Part shown: one piece after another, positions 51,228 through 62,816 of the stretch
Layout of the letters: each line of letters starts with the position of its first letter
Position numbering within the stretch: position 1 is the stretch's first letter
Origin: Falsiroseomonas stagni DSM 19981
GTDB taxonomy: Bacteria; Pseudomonadota; Alphaproteobacteria; Acetobacterales; Acetobacteraceae
NCBI RefSeq assembly: GCF_900114315.1
Contig: NZ_FOSQ01000006.1
Coordinates: 124,001-188,000 of the forward strand
Length of the DNA: 64,000 nt
Reading direction: 5' to 3'
Translations under genes and position numbers: made by a program
The notes under the pieces: model-generated
Database searches by the model: none
The model's input: only the letters and a program-made list of their open reading frames with translations
Told to the model about the DNA's origin: nothing

Positions 51228-51623
51228 TCAGCTCCCCTTCTTCTTGAACATGGCGAGCATTCGGCGCGTGACCATGAAGCCGCCGAAGATGTTCACCGAA
51301 GCCAGCGTCACGGCGAGGAAGCCGAAGATCTTGGCGGCGATGCTGTCGGACAGGCCCGTGGCGAGCACCGCGCCCACGACGATGACGGAGGAGATGGCGT
51401 TGGTGACGCCCATCAGCGGCGAATGCAGCGCCGGCGTCACGTTCCACACCACATGGTAGCCGACGAAGCAGGCGAGGAGGAAGATCGTCAGCAGCAGCAG
51501 GAAGGGCTCGGCGGCGGCGGCCACGGGGGCCGCGGCCTCCGCCAGGCGGCGCGCCTGCTCGGCCAGGGTCAGCGCTTCATTCGCGCGGGCCGCGGCCTGG
51601 TTGGCGATATCAATCGGGTTCAT
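51228..51623 (-). CDS. pntAB: NAD(P) transhydrogenase subunit alpha part 2
   Basis: A 131-residue membrane subunit (dII alpha part) with three helices ([60 protein letters not shown]) ending in [14 protein letters not shown]. The alanine-rich N-terminal helix precedes them. In alphaproteobacteria this segment is a separate gene, as here, between pntAA and pntB. Confidence 0.93.
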   Translation of the reverse strand: MNPIDIANQAAARANEALTLAEQARRLAEAAAPVAAAAEPFLLLLTIFLLACFVGYHVVWNVTPALHSPLMGVTNAISSVIVVGAVLATGLSDSIAAKIFGFLAVTLASVNIFGGFMVTRRMLAMFKKKGS

Positions 51624-51634
51624 GGAGACGCTCC

Positions 51635-52783
51635 TCAGGCCGAGGCCAGCGAGGGGTGGACCACGGCGCCGCCGCGGGTGAGCGTGACGCCCTTCACGAT
51701 GTCATCATCCGCCGGCATCGCGGGCTTCTTCGCTTCCTTGTCCCAGAAGGTGGTCAGGAAGGTCAGGAGGTTGCGCGCATAGAGGGCGGAGGCCGCGGCG
51801 GGGATGCGGCCGGGCCAGTTGGTGAAGCCCAGCACCTTCACGCCGTTCGCGGTCAGCGTCTCCTGCCCCGGCTGGGTGACGGCGACGTTGCCGCCCGCAT
51901 CCGCCGCGATGTCGACGATGACGCTGCCCGGCTTCATGGAGGCGACCATCGCTTCCGTCACCAGAATCGGCGCCTTGCGGCCCTGGACCAGCGCCGTGCA
52001 GATGACGATGTCCTGCTTGGCGATGTGGGCGGCGACGACCTTGGCCTGCTCGGCGTAGAAATTGGCGGAAAGCTGCTTGGCGTAGCCGCCCGCGGTCTGG
52101 GCCGCCTTGCTCTCCTCATCCTCATAGCCGACGAAGCTGGCGCCGAGGGACTTGATCTCCTCCTTCGCCGCCGGGCGGACATCGGTGGCGGAGACGCGGC
52201 CGCCGAGGCGCCGCGCGGTCGCGATGGCCTGGAGGCCCGCGACGCCGGCGCCCATGACGAAGACATTGGCGGCGCTGATCGTGCCGGCCGCCGTCATCAG
52301 CATCGGGAAGGCCTTGTCGAAGGCGCCCGCGGCCTCGACCACCGCGCGGTAGCCGGCGAGGTTGGCCTGGCTGGACAGCACGTCCATGGACTGGGCGCGG
52401 GTGATGCGGGGCGCCAGTTCCATGGCGCAGGCATCGATGCCGGCGGCGGCGTAGGCATCGGCCATCGCCTTGTCCGCCTGCAGCGTCCCGATCAGCACGG
52501 CGCCGCGCGGGATCAGGGCGAGTTCATCGACCTCCCCTTCTCCGGCGCCGAGCGGCGCGCGGACCTTCAGCACCAGGCCCGCACCGGCGAGCGCGGCGGC
52601 GGCATCGGCCGCGACCTCCGCGCCCGCTTCGGCGTACTGGGCGTCAGGGATGCCGGAGGAGAGGCCGGCGCCGGCCTCCACCGAGACCGTGCATCCCATG
52701 GCGATGATCTTCTTCACCGTCTCCGGCGTGGCGGCCACTCGTGTCTCCGCCGCGCGCCGTTCGCGCAAAACCGCAACGCGCAT
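51635..52783 (-). CDS. pntAA: NAD(P) transhydrogenase subunit alpha part 1
   Basis: A 382-residue soluble NAD-binding dI subunit, related to alanine dehydrogenase. ATG at 52783: [45 protein letters not shown] and the Rossmann [40 protein letters not shown] are diagnostic; [13 protein letters not shown]-like [13 protein letters not shown] follows. Binds NAD(H) for the complex. First gene of the pnt operon; only 11 bp separate it from pntAB. Confidence 0.95.
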   Translation of the reverse strand: MRVAVLRERRAAETRVAATPETVKKIIAMGCTVSVEAGAGLSSGIPDAQYAEAGAEVAADAAAALAGAGLVLKVRAPLGAGEGEVDELALIPRGAVLIGTLQADKAMADAYAAAGIDACAMELAPRITRAQSMDVLSSQANLAGYRAVVEAAGAFDKAFPMLMTAAGTISAANVFVMGAGVAGLQAIATARRLGGRVSATDVRPAAKEEIKSLGASFVGYEDEESKAAQTAGGYAKQLSANFYAEQAKVVAAHIAKQDIVICTALVQGRKAPILVTEAMVASMKPGSVIVDIAADAGGNVAVTQPGQETLTANGVKVLGFTNWPGRIPAAASALYARNLLTFLTTFWDKEAKKPAMPADDDIVKGVTLTRGGAVVHPSLASA

Positions 52784-52916
52784 CAATCCGACCCCCGTGC
52801 TCAGCCAAAGCGGCGGGCCATATGAACGGCGGATCACCGTATGGCAAGCGCGCCGGGCTTGGCGGGCTGCCGGATTCCGCGCCATTCTGCAAACCTTTGC
52901 GAAAAAGGGGGCGTGG

Positions 52917-53687
52917 ATGCTGTTCCGGGAAGCGGCGGATGGCAGCTGGCTGGCGGTGAGCCAGCCCATGCATGCCCTTGTTTCCGGCCAGATGCTGCGC
53001 GCCTGGGGGGCACCCGGCTTCGCCCTGCCGGCGCCCTTCGAGGATGTGGCGACGGCCGCCGCCCATCACGATGTCGGCTGGATGGGGTGGGAGGCGGCGC
53101 CGACCCTCGACCCCGCCACGGGCCGGCCGCATGTGTTCCGCGCGGTGGGCGCCCGATTCCATGCGCCGATGTGGGCGGAAGGCGTCGCCCGCGCGACGGC
53201 GGGCTGGGGGCCCTGGGTCGGGCTGCTGGTCAGCCGCCATGGCAGCCTGATCTATTCCCACTATGACGACCGTCACCAGGACCATCCGGAGGATGGCCCG
53301 GCGGCGCGCCTTTACCGGGAAAGCCAGGCCGCGGTGCAGGCGGAACTGATGGCCCGGATCGGCGCGACGGAGGCGGAGGTGGCCACCGCCTCCGCCCTCG
53401 TCGCCGTCACGGATGCGCTGAGCCTGGCGGTCTGCGGCGGGATCGCCACCATGGGCGGCGTGGGCCGGGCGCCGATGCCGGATGGCAGCCTGGTGCCGCT
53501 GGCTCTGGAGGAAGGCGATGGCGTGCTGGCCATCGCCCCCTGGCCGTTCCGGGTGAAGGAGGTGCGGATTTCCTGGCGCGGCCGACGCTTCGGCCGCGGC
53601 CAGGTCTGGATGACGGAAACGGCCATGCGCGCCAGCCTGGCCGCCGCGCCGGTGGAGGAAGTGACGGCGCGGCTGGTACCCGGCTGA
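52917..53687 (+). CDS. DUF3891-family protein
   Basis: A 256-residue protein; ATG at 52917 after AAAAAGGGGG. SQPMHALVSGQMLRAWG, AAAHHDVGWMGWEAAP, LVSRHGSLIY and SALVAVTDALSLAVCGG contain regularly placed His and Asp residues (H, HHD, H, D) like an HD-type metal pocket. The family has no characterised function that I know of. Divergent from pntAA and convergent with the following chemoreceptor. Confidence 0.78.
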   Translation: MLFREAADGSWLAVSQPMHALVSGQMLRAWGAPGFALPAPFEDVATAAAHHDVGWMGWEAAPTLDPATGRPHVFRAVGARFHAPMWAEGVARATAGWGPWVGLLVSRHGSLIYSHYDDRHQDHPEDGPAARLYRESQAAVQAELMARIGATEAEVATASALVAVTDALSLAVCGGIATMGGVGRAPMPDGSLVPLALEEGDGVLAIAPWPFRVKEVRISWRGRRFGRGQVWMTETAMRASLAAAPVEEVTARLVPG

Positions 53688-53691
53688 GGGG

Positions 53692-55383
53692 TCAGGCCGC
53701 CCGCAGCGCGCCCAGCGCCTGGCCGATGCCGCCGCGCAGGTCCTGGCCCTGGCGGGCCACCTCCGTGCTGATGACCTGGAGGTCCCGCACGGCGCCGGAG
53801 GTGGCTTCCACCCCCTGGCGCAGATGCACCACGGCTTCGGAGACCCGGGTGGTGCCGCCGGCGCCGACGGTGGCGCTGCGGGCGATCTCCTGCGTTGCGG
53901 CGCCCTGTTCGGTCACGGCGGCGGCGATGGACTGGGCGATCGAATCGACCTCCCCCACCACCGTGCCGATGCCGCGGATGGCTTCCACCGCGCCGGCGGC
54001 GGCGCCGCGGATGGCCTCGATCTGGGCGGCGATCTCGTCGGTCGCCTTGGCGGTCTGGCCGGCCAAGGTCTTCACCTCCTCCGCCACCACGGCGAAGCCC
54101 TTGCCGGCTTCCCCGGCCCGCGCCGCCTCGATCGTCGCGTTCAGGGCCAGCAGGTTGGTCTGGCCGGCGATGCCGGAGATCAGGCGCACCACGTCGCCGA
54201 TCTTCGCCGCGCTTTCCGTCAGGCCACCGACGGCGACATCGGCACGGCGCATCTCCTCCACCGCGCGACGGGCGACGGCGGCGGCATCGTCCACGCGGCG
54301 CGTGATCTCGTTCACCGACATGGAGAGTTCCTCGGCCGCGGCGGCCACGGTCTGGACGTTGCCGCTTGCCTCCTGCGCGCCGGCGGCGACTTCCTGCACC
54401 TGGGTGGAGGCGCTTTCCGCCGTGCCGCGCAGGACGGTGGTGGCGCCGGCCAGGTCGGTGGCGGAGCGGCCCAGCGCCTCGACGATGCCGCCGACCGCAT
54501 GCTCGATCGAATCAGCGGCGCGGCGGGTGGTGGCGATGCGGTCGCGTTCCGCCTGTTCGCGCATCACCGCGGCCTCGGCCTCCAGCCGCCTGCCATCCAG
54601 CAGCTTGGCGTGCAGCACCGTGGCGGCGGCGGCGATGCGGCCGACCTCATCCACCCCGGCGGCGGGCAGCACCACCTGATCCAGCCTGCCCTGCGCCATG
54701 GTGTCGATGGCGGCGGTCAGGCGACGGAGCGGCTGCGCCACGGTGGCGCGGACGCGCCAGAGGATCAGCGCCAGCACCAGCACCACGCTGATGGCGGTGA
54801 CGGCCAGCAGCAGCACGGCGGTGCGATGGCCGGCGGCGATGGCGGCGGCCGTTTCCCGTTCCAGTACGGCGGTCAGGGCTTCGTTCAACTGGTCCAGGCC
54901 GCGGTTGAAGGCTTCGCGCGCGCTGCGGTTCTGCTCGTTGTTGCCGAAGCGGTCGGCGGCCTCCCGCCCCTGTTCCACGCCGATGCGGGCGAGTTCCGTG
55001 CGGGCCTGGATGAAGGCGCGGACGGCGGGTTCGACGCCGGCGGCCATGGGCTGCAACTCGGCCGGCAGCACGCGACGCAGCGCCTGCCATTCGGTCTCCG
55101 TATCGCGCAGATGGGCGCGCAGGCCGTTGGCGAAGCGTTCCGCCTGGGCACGATCGGCGGCGAGGTAGAGGCCGCGGCTTTCCATGACGACCGCATAAAT
55201 GGCTCCACGCATCCGTTCGATCATCGGCCGCGCGCTGGCCTGGGCGCGCAGGACCTCGGCGCTTTCGGCCTGCCGCCGGTCGGCCTCGAAGGCCACGAAG
55301 GCGCCACCCAGGGCCAGCAGGCCGAGGAGGGAGGCAAGGATGGCGAAGCGGGCGCCGATGGTCCTGAAGGCGGCAAGCGACAT
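53692..55383 (-). CDS. Methyl-accepting chemotaxis protein (second)
   Basis: A 563-residue chemoreceptor from the ATG at 55383 after CAGGAG. TM1 about residues 11-31, periplasmic helical sensor about 32-190 ([20 protein letters not shown]), TM2 about 192-212, HAMP ([27 protein letters not shown]), and the signalling tip with [20 protein letters not shown] and [20 protein letters not shown]. Ends in ALGAL. Ligand unknown. Convergent with the DUF3891 gene. Confidence 0.93.
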   Translation of the reverse strand: MSLAAFRTIGARFAILASLLGLLALGGAFVAFEADRRQAESAEVLRAQASARPMIERMRGAIYAVVMESRGLYLAADRAQAERFANGLRAHLRDTETEWQALRRVLPAELQPMAAGVEPAVRAFIQARTELARIGVEQGREAADRFGNNEQNRSAREAFNRGLDQLNEALTAVLERETAAAIAAGHRTAVLLLAVTAISVVLVLALILWRVRATVAQPLRRLTAAIDTMAQGRLDQVVLPAAGVDEVGRIAAAATVLHAKLLDGRRLEAEAAVMREQAERDRIATTRRAADSIEHAVGGIVEALGRSATDLAGATTVLRGTAESASTQVQEVAAGAQEASGNVQTVAAAAEELSMSVNEITRRVDDAAAVARRAVEEMRRADVAVGGLTESAAKIGDVVRLISGIAGQTNLLALNATIEAARAGEAGKGFAVVAEEVKTLAGQTAKATDEIAAQIEAIRGAAAGAVEAIRGIGTVVGEVDSIAQSIAAAVTEQGAATQEIARSATVGAGGTTRVSEAVVHLRQGVEATSGAVRDLQVISTEVARQGQDLRGGIGQALGALRAA

Positions 55384-55500
55384 GGAACACTCCTGGGTCC
55401 GGACCAGGGTGGTAGAAAAATGTTGGCCAAGGCTTAACCGCCCTGCGCCGCGCCCCAAGGCGTATGCAATAGGCGGGATTTGCCAGTCCCGCCTTGCGCG

Positions 55501-56865
55501 TCAGCCCTTCGGCACGCCCGCCGCGGCCACCGCCGCCGCCTGCCGTTCCGCGACGGCCTGCTCGGAGAAATCCTCGACCAGTTCCATGAACAGGCGGTGC
55601 CAGTTGGCCTGCGCCTTGAGCCGGAAGAAGACGGAGCCGAGGCCGATGGCCGCGCGGTCCATCAGCGGGAATTCGCGGGGGATCTTCACGCCGCCGGTGC
55701 GCTTCAGCCCCTCATGCACGGTCTGCGCGACCTTGCGGCCATAGCTCGGGTCGTCGGACGGGGTGATGGAGCGGACGCGATCCTCCACCAGCGGTTCGTA
55801 GAGGAAGCGCGCCCAGAGGTTCAGCACCTCCATCGTCTCCTTCGACAGGTTCTGGAAGCCCCAGATGCCGTAGGCATGGGCCGCCTTCTCGATATCGTGG
55901 TCGCGCACGGCCTCGTACAGCATCACCACGCCGGTGACGAAGCTGGCCGGGAAGATGCGGATGACGCCGAAATCGAACAGGTTCACGCCATGGCCGACTT
56001 CCGCATCGGGCCGCACCGCGTAGTTGCCGAGGTGCGGGTCCCCGTGGATGACGCCGTAGCGGTAGAAGGGCACGTACCATGCCTTGAACAGCGCGCGGGC
56101 ATAGGCGTTGCGCTCCTCCTCCGGCGGGTCTTCCTCCAGCCGTCGCAGGATGGGGCGGCCCTGCAGCCAGGTCATGGTCAGCAGGCGCTTGGTGGTGAGG
56201 TCCGCGATCGCCTCCGGCACCGCGACGCCGGGCGTGCCGGCGAGCATGGCGCCGTAGAGGCGCATATGCGAGGCCTCCCGCTCGTAATCCAGTTCCTCCC
56301 GCAGGCGGGCGGCGAGTTCGTTGTAGGCTTCCTCATTGTCCAGCGTGTTGTCCATGCGCCGGTAGAGGCTCATCGCCATCTTGAGCTGGCGGAGATCGGC
56401 TTCCACGACGGAGGGCATGTCGGGGTATTGCAGCTTGCAGGCGACGTCGCGCCCATCGGGCAGCGTCGCGCGATGCACCTGGCCGAGGCTGGCGGCGGCG
56501 GCGGCTTCCTGGCCGAAGCTCTTGAAGCGGGACTGCCAGGCGGGGCCCAGCTCCCCCTGCATCCGCCGGCGCACGAAGGCCCAGCCCATGGGCGGCGCGT
56601 TGGATTGCAGCGTCGCCAGTTCCTGGGCGTATTCCTCCGGCAGGGCTTCCGGCACCGTCGAGAGGAACTGCGCCACCTTCATCAATGGACCCTTCAGCCC
56701 GCCCAGGATCTGCTTCAGATCCTCCGCATGCGCGGCCTTGTCGGTCTTGATGCCGAGGAAGCGTTCCCCGGCCACACGGGCGGCGATGCCGCCCACGGCG
56801 CCGGAGGTGCGGACCATGCGCCGCATTTCCCCGAACAGGGTCGAACCCTTCTGGTCCTCGGCCAT
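55501..56865 (-). CDS. AarF/UbiB (ABC1) atypical kinase-like protein
   Basis: A 454-residue protein of the ABC1/ADCK family. The family's KxGQ motif is here MKVAQFLS (K63-V-A-Q66), with Gly replaced by Ala. The Ala-rich nucleotide loop AAAAASLGQVHRA, catalytic-region IHGDPHLGNYAV and metal-binding LFDFGVIRIF are all present. UbiB supports ubiquinone synthesis through its ATPase activity. It starts 5 bp after the pepF stop. It lacks the C-terminal transmembrane helices of E. coli UbiB, fitting the alphaproteobacterial/ABC1 type. Confidence 0.88.
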   Translation of the reverse strand: MAEDQKGSTLFGEMRRMVRTSGAVGGIAARVAGERFLGIKTDKAAHAEDLKQILGGLKGPLMKVAQFLSTVPEALPEEYAQELATLQSNAPPMGWAFVRRRMQGELGPAWQSRFKSFGQEAAAAASLGQVHRATLPDGRDVACKLQYPDMPSVVEADLRQLKMAMSLYRRMDNTLDNEEAYNELAARLREELDYEREASHMRLYGAMLAGTPGVAVPEAIADLTTKRLLTMTWLQGRPILRRLEEDPPEEERNAYARALFKAWYVPFYRYGVIHGDPHLGNYAVRPDAEVGHGVNLFDFGVIRIFPASFVTGVVMLYEAVRDHDIEKAAHAYGIWGFQNLSKETMEVLNLWARFLYEPLVEDRVRSITPSDDPSYGRKVAQTVHEGLKRTGGVKIPREFPLMDRAAIGLGSVFFRLKAQANWHRLFMELVEDFSEQAVAERQAAAVAAAGVPKG

Positions 56866-56870
56866 CGCGA

Positions 56871-58706
56871 TCACCCCGCCTGTTCGAGTTCGTCGATGAA
56901 ACCGCTGATGACGTCGAGCCCCTTGCGCCAGAAGGCGGGGTCCGAGGCATCGAGGCCGAAGGGCGCGAGGAGTTCCTTGTGCCGCTTCGTGCCGCCAGCC
57001 TTCAGCATCTCCAGGTACTTCTCCTGGAACCGGGGATGGCCTTCGCGGAACACGCCGTAGAGCGCGTTCACCAGGCAATCCCCGAAGGCATAGGCGTAGA
57101 CGTAGAAGGGCGTGTGCACGAAGTGCGGGATATAGGCCCAGTAGACGCTGTAGTCCGGCGTGAAGTCGAAGGCGGGGCCGAGGCTTTCGGTCTGCACCTG
57201 CATCCAGATCTCGCCGATCCGCTCATGCGCGACCTCGCCCTTGCGGCGTTCCTCGTGCAGCAGCGTCTCGAACCGGTAGAAGGCGATCTGGCGGACCACC
57301 GTGTTCAGCATGTCCTCCACCTTGCCGGCCAGCAGGGCGCGGCGCTTGCGCGGGTCGCGCTCCGCGTCCAGCACGGCGCGGAAGGTCAGCATCTCCCCGA
57401 ACACGCTCGCCGTCTCCGCCAGCGTCAGCGGCGTGGACGACATCAGGTAGCCCTGCTGCGCGGCCAGCACCTGGTGGACGCCATGGCCGAGTTCATGGGC
57501 CAGCGTCATCACGTCCCGCGCCTTGCCGTGGTAGTTCAGCAGCAGGTAGGGGTGCGCGCTCGGCACCGTCGGGTGTGCGAAGGCGCCGGATGCCTTGCCG
57601 GGGCGGAGTGCGGCGTCGATCCAGGGCTTCTCGAAGAAGGGGGCGGCGATGCGCTCCAGCTCCGGGCTGAAGGCGCCATAGGCGGCGCGTACGCGGGCGA
57701 CGGCCTCCGGCCACGAGATGGTGGTGTCCGCATCATCCGGCAGGGGCGCGTTGCGGTCCCAGTGCATCAGCTTCGGCAGGCCGAGCCACTTGGCCTTCAT
57801 CCCGTAGTAGCGGTGGGACAGGCGGGGGAAGCTTTCCCGCACGGCGGCGACGAGGGCGTCCACCACCTCATCCTCCACCATGTTGGCGCGGTTGCGCGAT
57901 GAGGTGGCGCGGGGATAGCGGCGCCAGCCATCGATGATCTCCTTGTCCTTGGCGAGGACATTGGTGATCAGGCTGAACAGGCGGACACGGTCCCCGAAGG
58001 CGGCGGAGACGCCCTTGGCGGCGGCGGCGCGCACCGCACGGTCATTGTCGGAGAGCTTGTTGAGGGCGGCGGAGACGGTCTGCTCCTCACCGCCCACATC
58101 GACGCGCATGGAGGCGACGGTTTCGTCGAACAGGCGGTTCCAGGCGGAGCGGCCCGTCACCTCCTTCTCATGCAGCAGCTTCTCCAGATCGTCGGAGAGC
58201 TGGTGGGCGCGGAAGACGCGAAGGTCGCGCAGCCAGGGGCGCCAGCGCGCCAGCGCGGCGGAGGAGAGCATCTTCTGCTCCAGGCTGGCATCCTCCAGCC
58301 GGTTCAGTTCGAGGGTGAGGAACAGCAGGTGGCTGCTGATCGTCGTCACCCGTTCCTGGATGGTCTGGTAGAAGCGGCCATTCTCCGCCGACTGGGCATC
58401 GCCGGAGAAGACGAGCTGGGCGAAGGACATGGCCCGGCCGAGGATCTCCTCGATCCCCTCATAGGTCGCGATGGCGGAGGCGAGGGCATCGCCCGACAGG
58501 CTGGCCAGGCGGCCGGCATGGGCAGCCTCGAAGGCGCGGGATTCGGCTTCCGCGCGGTCGAGGTCGGCGGTGAGGCGCGGATCATCCGGCGCGGCGTAGA
58601 GGTCGGACAGGTCCCAGGCCGGCAGGGCCTGCGTGGCGGCCGGCGGGGATGCCATGGAGGCGGCGGAATCGGGGGCGTCGGTGCGGGTCTGGGTCACGTC
58701 CTGCAT
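56871..58706 (-). CDS. pepF: Oligoendopeptidase F (M3 metallopeptidase)
   Basis: A 611-residue peptidase. The zinc motif is [10 protein letters not shown] (His404, Glu405, His408), with the third ligand Glu in [27 protein letters not shown] is the PepF opening, and the family C-terminus ([15 protein letters not shown]) is complete. Start ATG at 58706 after GGCGGG; an ATG at 58718 is also in frame. It cleaves medium-length oligopeptides in the cytoplasm. Operon with the UbiB-like gene. Confidence 0.92.
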   Translation of the reverse strand: MQDVTQTRTDAPDSAASMASPPAATQALPAWDLSDLYAAPDDPRLTADLDRAEAESRAFEAAHAGRLASLSGDALASAIATYEGIEEILGRAMSFAQLVFSGDAQSAENGRFYQTIQERVTTISSHLLFLTLELNRLEDASLEQKMLSSAALARWRPWLRDLRVFRAHQLSDDLEKLLHEKEVTGRSAWNRLFDETVASMRVDVGGEEQTVSAALNKLSDNDRAVRAAAAKGVSAAFGDRVRLFSLITNVLAKDKEIIDGWRRYPRATSSRNRANMVEDEVVDALVAAVRESFPRLSHRYYGMKAKWLGLPKLMHWDRNAPLPDDADTTISWPEAVARVRAAYGAFSPELERIAAPFFEKPWIDAALRPGKASGAFAHPTVPSAHPYLLLNYHGKARDVMTLAHELGHGVHQVLAAQQGYLMSSTPLTLAETASVFGEMLTFRAVLDAERDPRKRRALLAGKVEDMLNTVVRQIAFYRFETLLHEERRKGEVAHERIGEIWMQVQTESLGPAFDFTPDYSVYWAYIPHFVHTPFYVYAYAFGDCLVNALYGVFREGHPRFQEKYLEMLKAGGTKRHKELLAPFGLDASDPAFWRKGLDVISGFIDELEQAG

Positions 58707-58903
58707 ATAGCCCGCCATGGCGCGAGGCCAACGGGTGCGGGCGCGATCCTTTCAGGCCCGCGGCGCAAAAGCAGGGCCGGCCCAAGGCGGGACAGGCCCA
58801 AGGCGGGCCAAACACCGACGAACCGCCCATCGCCGAAGCCGCCATCAACGAAGCGGCAAACTGTTTCGGCGATGGTCGTTTCGAATCCGTGGAAGATCAG
58901 CCC

Positions 58904-60970
58904 ATGCGCATCCGGCTTCTGTTCATCATCGGCTTCTGCCTCGTCGCCATTCCGGGCCTGCTGGCCAGCCTCTGGGTGGCCGGGGAGGCGGTGCAGGACC
59001 AACGGCGGGTCGGCAGCGCCATGGCCCAGTTGCAGGCGGTGGCGGATTCGCAGCGCGCGGTCAGCGCCATCGCGGTGGAAGTGGGCGCCTTCGGCACGGT
59101 GCTGCGCCAGGCGGCCCCGGACCGGGCACAGCTGAACGGCGATGCGGAGGCGACGCGCCGGCTGATGCAGGCCGCCGCCGGCAGCGCGACGGCGGCGGGG
59201 CTGGATGGCGCGGCCATCGGCCGGCTGGCGGCGGAGATCGACGCCGTGCGCGGCAGCGTGCACCAGGCCCTGGACCAGCCGCTGGACCGGCGGGATGCGG
59301 GGCTGGCCGCCGCGGCGGTGGCGGCGCGGAACCGGGCCGTGGACGGCCTGCTGACGATCGCGACGCGGGGCGCGAAGGGCGTCGCGCAGGCGGAGCCGGA
59401 ACTTGCGCTGCTGGTGGAGGTATCCTCCGCCGTCATGGACCTGCGGGACGTGGTCGGGCGCCGCAATGCACAGATCCTGGCCTGGCTGAGCGGCACGCCG
59501 GTGCAGATGGACGCCCTGCTGGGCGCCCAGGCCGCGACGGGCCGGGCGGAGCAGGCCTGGCTGGCGGCGCAGCGGCTGATCGAATCCGTGCCGGCCAATG
59601 CGGCGCTGTCCGAAGCGCTGGCCCGGCAGCGGCAGAGCTATGCCGGGCGGGATGAGGGCGAATGGCGGCGCTACATCGGCATCGCGCAGCGCCGCATGGC
59701 GGCGCCGGAGACGGAGTTCGGCATCACGGTGCAGACCTATCGCGACTGGTCGCGCGAGGCGCAGGCCTCCATCCTGGAACTCCGCGACGCCGCGCTGGCG
59801 GCGGCGCTGCGGGGCGGGGAGGCCGCTGGCGCAGCGGCGGCGCGGGCGCTGTGGCTGGCGCTCGGGCTGGCAGCGCTGTGCTTCGCCCTGGCGCTGGGCG
59901 GCGCGCTGCTGCTGCTGCGCCGCCTGGTGGGCCCGATCCGGGACCTGACCGTGACGGTCGGCCGGATCGCCGGCGGCGACCTGGCGGTGGCGGTGCCCGG
60001 CCAGGGGCGGACCGACGAACTGGGCGAGATGGCGGTGGCGGTGGAGACGCTGCGAGCCGGCAGCGCCGAACGGGTGGCGGAGGCCGAGGCGCGCGCGGCC
60101 GAGCAGGCGCAGCGCCTGGCACGGGCGGAACGCGTCGACGCGCTGCTGCGGCAGTTCGAGGAGAAGGCCGGCACCATGCTGGAAGGCGTCGCCGCCGCAT
60201 CGACCGAGTTGAACGCGACGGCGGAAGGCATGGCCGGCATCGCCGCCGATGGCAGCCGCCACGCCGCCGCCGTGGCCTCCGCCGCCGACCAGGCGAATGG
60301 CGGGGTGCAGACGGTGGCCGCGGCGGCGGAGGAACTGGCGGCCTCCTTCGGTGAGGTGACGCGCCAGATCCGCCATGGCTCCGACCAGGCGCAGGCGGCG
60401 ACCGGTGCGGCGGAACAGGCCGGCCATACCGTGCGCGGGCTGGCGGAGGCGGCGGAGCGGATCGGCGACGTGGTCCGCCTGATCAGCGACATCGCGGGGC
60501 AGACCAACCTCCTCGCCCTGAATGCCACGATCGAGGCCGCGCGGGCAGGAGAGGCCGGCAAGGGCTTCGCCGTGGTGGCGGGCGAAGTGAAGGCGCTGGC
60601 CGCCCAGACCGCCAAGGCGACGGAGGAGATCGGCAGCCAGATCGCCGCCATGCAGGCGGAGACGGGGCGCACAGTCTCCGCCATCGCCGAGATCTCCCGC
60701 ATCATCGCGGTGGTGGGAGAGGCGACGAGCCAGGTGGCGACCACGGCCTCCGAACAGGCGGAAGCGACGCGGGAGATCACCAGGGCCGTGGCGGAAGCGG
60801 CGCGGGGCACGGCCGATGTCTCCGGCCACGCCACCGGGGTGAACGCGGATGCGGACCGCACCGGCCAGGCGGCGGCGGAGGTGCGGACGGCCTCCGCCGA
60901 CCTGTCGCGCCAGGCGGAGAAGCTGCGGGCGGAGGTCGGGCGCTTCATGGTGGAATTGCGCGCGGCCTGA
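58904..60970 (+). CDS. Methyl-accepting chemotaxis protein (third), long sensor region
   Basis: A 688-residue chemoreceptor from the ATG at 58904 with GGAAGA before it. TM1 about residues 4-24 ([20 protein letters not shown]), a long Ala-rich helical periplasmic region (about 25-305), TM2 about 310-335, HAMP ([28 protein letters not shown]), then the signalling domain with [20 protein letters not shown] and [19 protein letters not shown]. The periplasmic part is nearly twice as long as in the other two receptors, suggesting a double helical-bundle sensor. Divergent from pepF. Confidence 0.93.
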   Translation: MRIRLLFIIGFCLVAIPGLLASLWVAGEAVQDQRRVGSAMAQLQAVADSQRAVSAIAVEVGAFGTVLRQAAPDRAQLNGDAEATRRLMQAAAGSATAAGLDGAAIGRLAAEIDAVRGSVHQALDQPLDRRDAGLAAAAVAARNRAVDGLLTIATRGAKGVAQAEPELALLVEVSSAVMDLRDVVGRRNAQILAWLSGTPVQMDALLGAQAATGRAEQAWLAAQRLIESVPANAALSEALARQRQSYAGRDEGEWRRYIGIAQRRMAAPETEFGITVQTYRDWSREAQASILELRDAALAAALRGGEAAGAAAARALWLALGLAALCFALALGGALLLLRRLVGPIRDLTVTVGRIAGGDLAVAVPGQGRTDELGEMAVAVETLRAGSAERVAEAEARAAEQAQRLARAERVDALLRQFEEKAGTMLEGVAAASTELNATAEGMAGIAADGSRHAAAVASAADQANGGVQTVAAAAEELAASFGEVTRQIRHGSDQAQAATGAAEQAGHTVRGLAEAAERIGDVVRLISDIAGQTNLLALNATIEAARAGEAGKGFAVVAGEVKALAAQTAKATEEIGSQIAAMQAETGRTVSAIAEISRIIAVVGEATSQVATTASEQAEATREITRAVAEAARGTADVSGHATGVNADADRTGQAAAEVRTASADLSRQAEKLRAEVGRFMVELRAA

Positions 60971-61088
60971 CGCTTCGTTACGGCGGCGATCCCCCGCCCC
61001 CTTTTGCCAGGGCGGGATCGTCGCCATCTGCCGCGCCGCGGGGGCGCGTGGCATGGTGCCCCGGATAACGGGGGAGCGTCTTCAGGGC

Positions 61089-62807
61089 ATGAGCAGCGCC
61101 AAGGCCGATGGCTGGACCAGCCTGCCGCAGATGATGCTGGACCTGTCGCGCGGCTGGCATGGGCGGCCGATGCTGCGGGCCTGGCAGGACAAGGGGTGGC
61201 GGCAGGTGACATGGGGGGAATTCGCCGCCCGCACCGCCGCCCTCGCCGCCTTCCTGCGGGCGGAAGGCGTGGCGCCGGGCGACCGCGTGCTGCTGGTCAG
61301 CGAAAACCGTCCCGAATTTCCCATCGCCGACACCGCCATCATGGCGATCGGCGGCGTGACCGTGCCGACCTACACGACCAACACCGTGGCCGACCACGCG
61401 CATATCCTGCGTGACAGCGGCGCGACGGCGGCCATCGTCTCCACCCGCAAGCTGGCGGCGGCGGTGGCGGCGGCCTCCGCCATCGCCGGGCGGCAGCTGG
61501 ACCTGCTGCTGTGCATGGAGGGCGAGGCCGCGGGCGCCGCGCTGGTGAGCCATGCCTGGGCGCGGGCGGAGGCGACGCCTTCCGACCCCACATCGCTGCT
61601 GGCGGAGGCGGAGTTGATCCCGCCAGGGCGGCTGGCCTGCATCGTCTATACCAGCGGCACGGGCGGCCTGCCCAAGGGCGTGATGCTGCCCCACCGCGCC
61701 ATGCTGTCCAACCGCGAAGGCGTGGCCAGCCTGGCGCGCAAGCTGCACCTGGATGGCACCCCCTACCTTTCGTTCCTGCCGCTGTCGCACAGCTACGAAC
61801 ACACGGTGGGTGGCTTCCTGCTGCCGTCACTGGGCGTGGAGGTGGTGTATTCCCGCGGCGCGGACCGGCTGGCGGCGGAGTTCCAGGAGATCCGCCCCAG
61901 CATCATCACCGCCGTGCCCCGGCTGTTCGAGGTGCTGCGCGGCCGGATCGAGGCGGGGGTGGAGAAGGAGGGCGGCTACAAGGCCGCGCTGTTCCGCCGC
62001 GCCTTGGCACTCGGCCTGCGCAAGCTGGATGGGCCGCCGCTGGGGTTGCTGGAACGCGTGCAGGATGTCGTGCTGGACCGGCTTGTGCGGGCCAAGGTGC
62101 GGGACCTCTTCGGGGGCAAATTGCAGGCCATGGTGTCGGGCGGCGCTCGGCTGGACCCCGACCTCTCCGGCTTCTTCCTCGCCATGGGGCTGCCGGTGAT
62201 CCAGGGCTACGGCCAGACCGAGGCCGGGCCGGTCATCAGCGTGAACCCGCCCTGGGCCATCCGGCGCGAAACGGTGGGCCCGCCGCTGCCGGGGGTGGAG
62301 GCGCGAATCGCCGATGACGGCGAACTCTGCGTCCGCGGCGATCTGGTGATGGATGGCTACTGGAACGACCCGGAGGCCACCGCCCGCGCGCTGCGCGATG
62401 GCTGGCTGCACACCGGCGATGTGGGGGAGATCGGCACCGGCGGCTACATCCGCATCACCGACCGCAAGCGCGACTTCATCAAGACGCTGGGTGGCGACAT
62501 GGTGAGCCCCGCCAAGCTGGAATCCCTGCTGATGGCGGAACCCGAGATCGCCCAGGCCGTGGTGGCGGGCGAAGGCCGGCCCGGCATCGTCGCGCTGCTG
62601 GTGCCGGCGGAGGGGATGGAGGAGAAGGCCAAGGCGGCGGTGGAGCGGGTGAACCGCAAGCTGTCCAGCATCGAGCGCATCCGCCACACGGCGGTGGTCC
62701 CGCCCTTCTCGGTCGAAAACGGGATGCTGACGCCGACGATGAAGGTGAAGCGCCGCGTGGTGCTGGAACAGCACGCGGCGGTGACGGAGGGGCTGTTCAG
62801 GCGGTGA
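61089..62807 (+). CDS. AMP-dependent acyl-CoA synthetase (long-chain type)
   Basis: A 572-residue adenylate-forming enzyme. The ATP loop is YTSGTGGLPKGVMLPH (about 188), followed by PLSHSYEHTVGG, GYGQTEAGPVIS, and WLHTGDVGEI...TDRKRDFIKTLGGDMVSP. The catalytic Lys lies near the end in TPTMKVKRR. Similar to the FadD15-type long-chain enzymes: activates a fatty acid to acyl-CoA through an acyl-AMP. It overlaps nothing and stands alone between the third chemoreceptor and the SDR. Confidence 0.9.
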   Translation: MSSAKADGWTSLPQMMLDLSRGWHGRPMLRAWQDKGWRQVTWGEFAARTAALAAFLRAEGVAPGDRVLLVSENRPEFPIADTAIMAIGGVTVPTYTTNTVADHAHILRDSGATAAIVSTRKLAAAVAAASAIAGRQLDLLLCMEGEAAGAALVSHAWARAEATPSDPTSLLAEAELIPPGRLACIVYTSGTGGLPKGVMLPHRAMLSNREGVASLARKLHLDGTPYLSFLPLSHSYEHTVGGFLLPSLGVEVVYSRGADRLAAEFQEIRPSIITAVPRLFEVLRGRIEAGVEKEGGYKAALFRRALALGLRKLDGPPLGLLERVQDVVLDRLVRAKVRDLFGGKLQAMVSGGARLDPDLSGFFLAMGLPVIQGYGQTEAGPVISVNPPWAIRRETVGPPLPGVEARIADDGELCVRGDLVMDGYWNDPEATARALRDGWLHTGDVGEIGTGGYIRITDRKRDFIKTLGGDMVSPAKLESLLMAEPEIAQAVVAGEGRPGIVALLVPAEGMEEKAKAAVERVNRKLSSIERIRHTAVVPPFSVENGMLTPTMKVKRRVVLEQHAAVTEGLFRR

Positions 62808-62816
62808 GGCTCGCGC

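Noticed and set aside
58694-61054. 786-codon minus-strand frame
   Set aside because: Antisense to a complete chemoreceptor with the canonical signalling tip.
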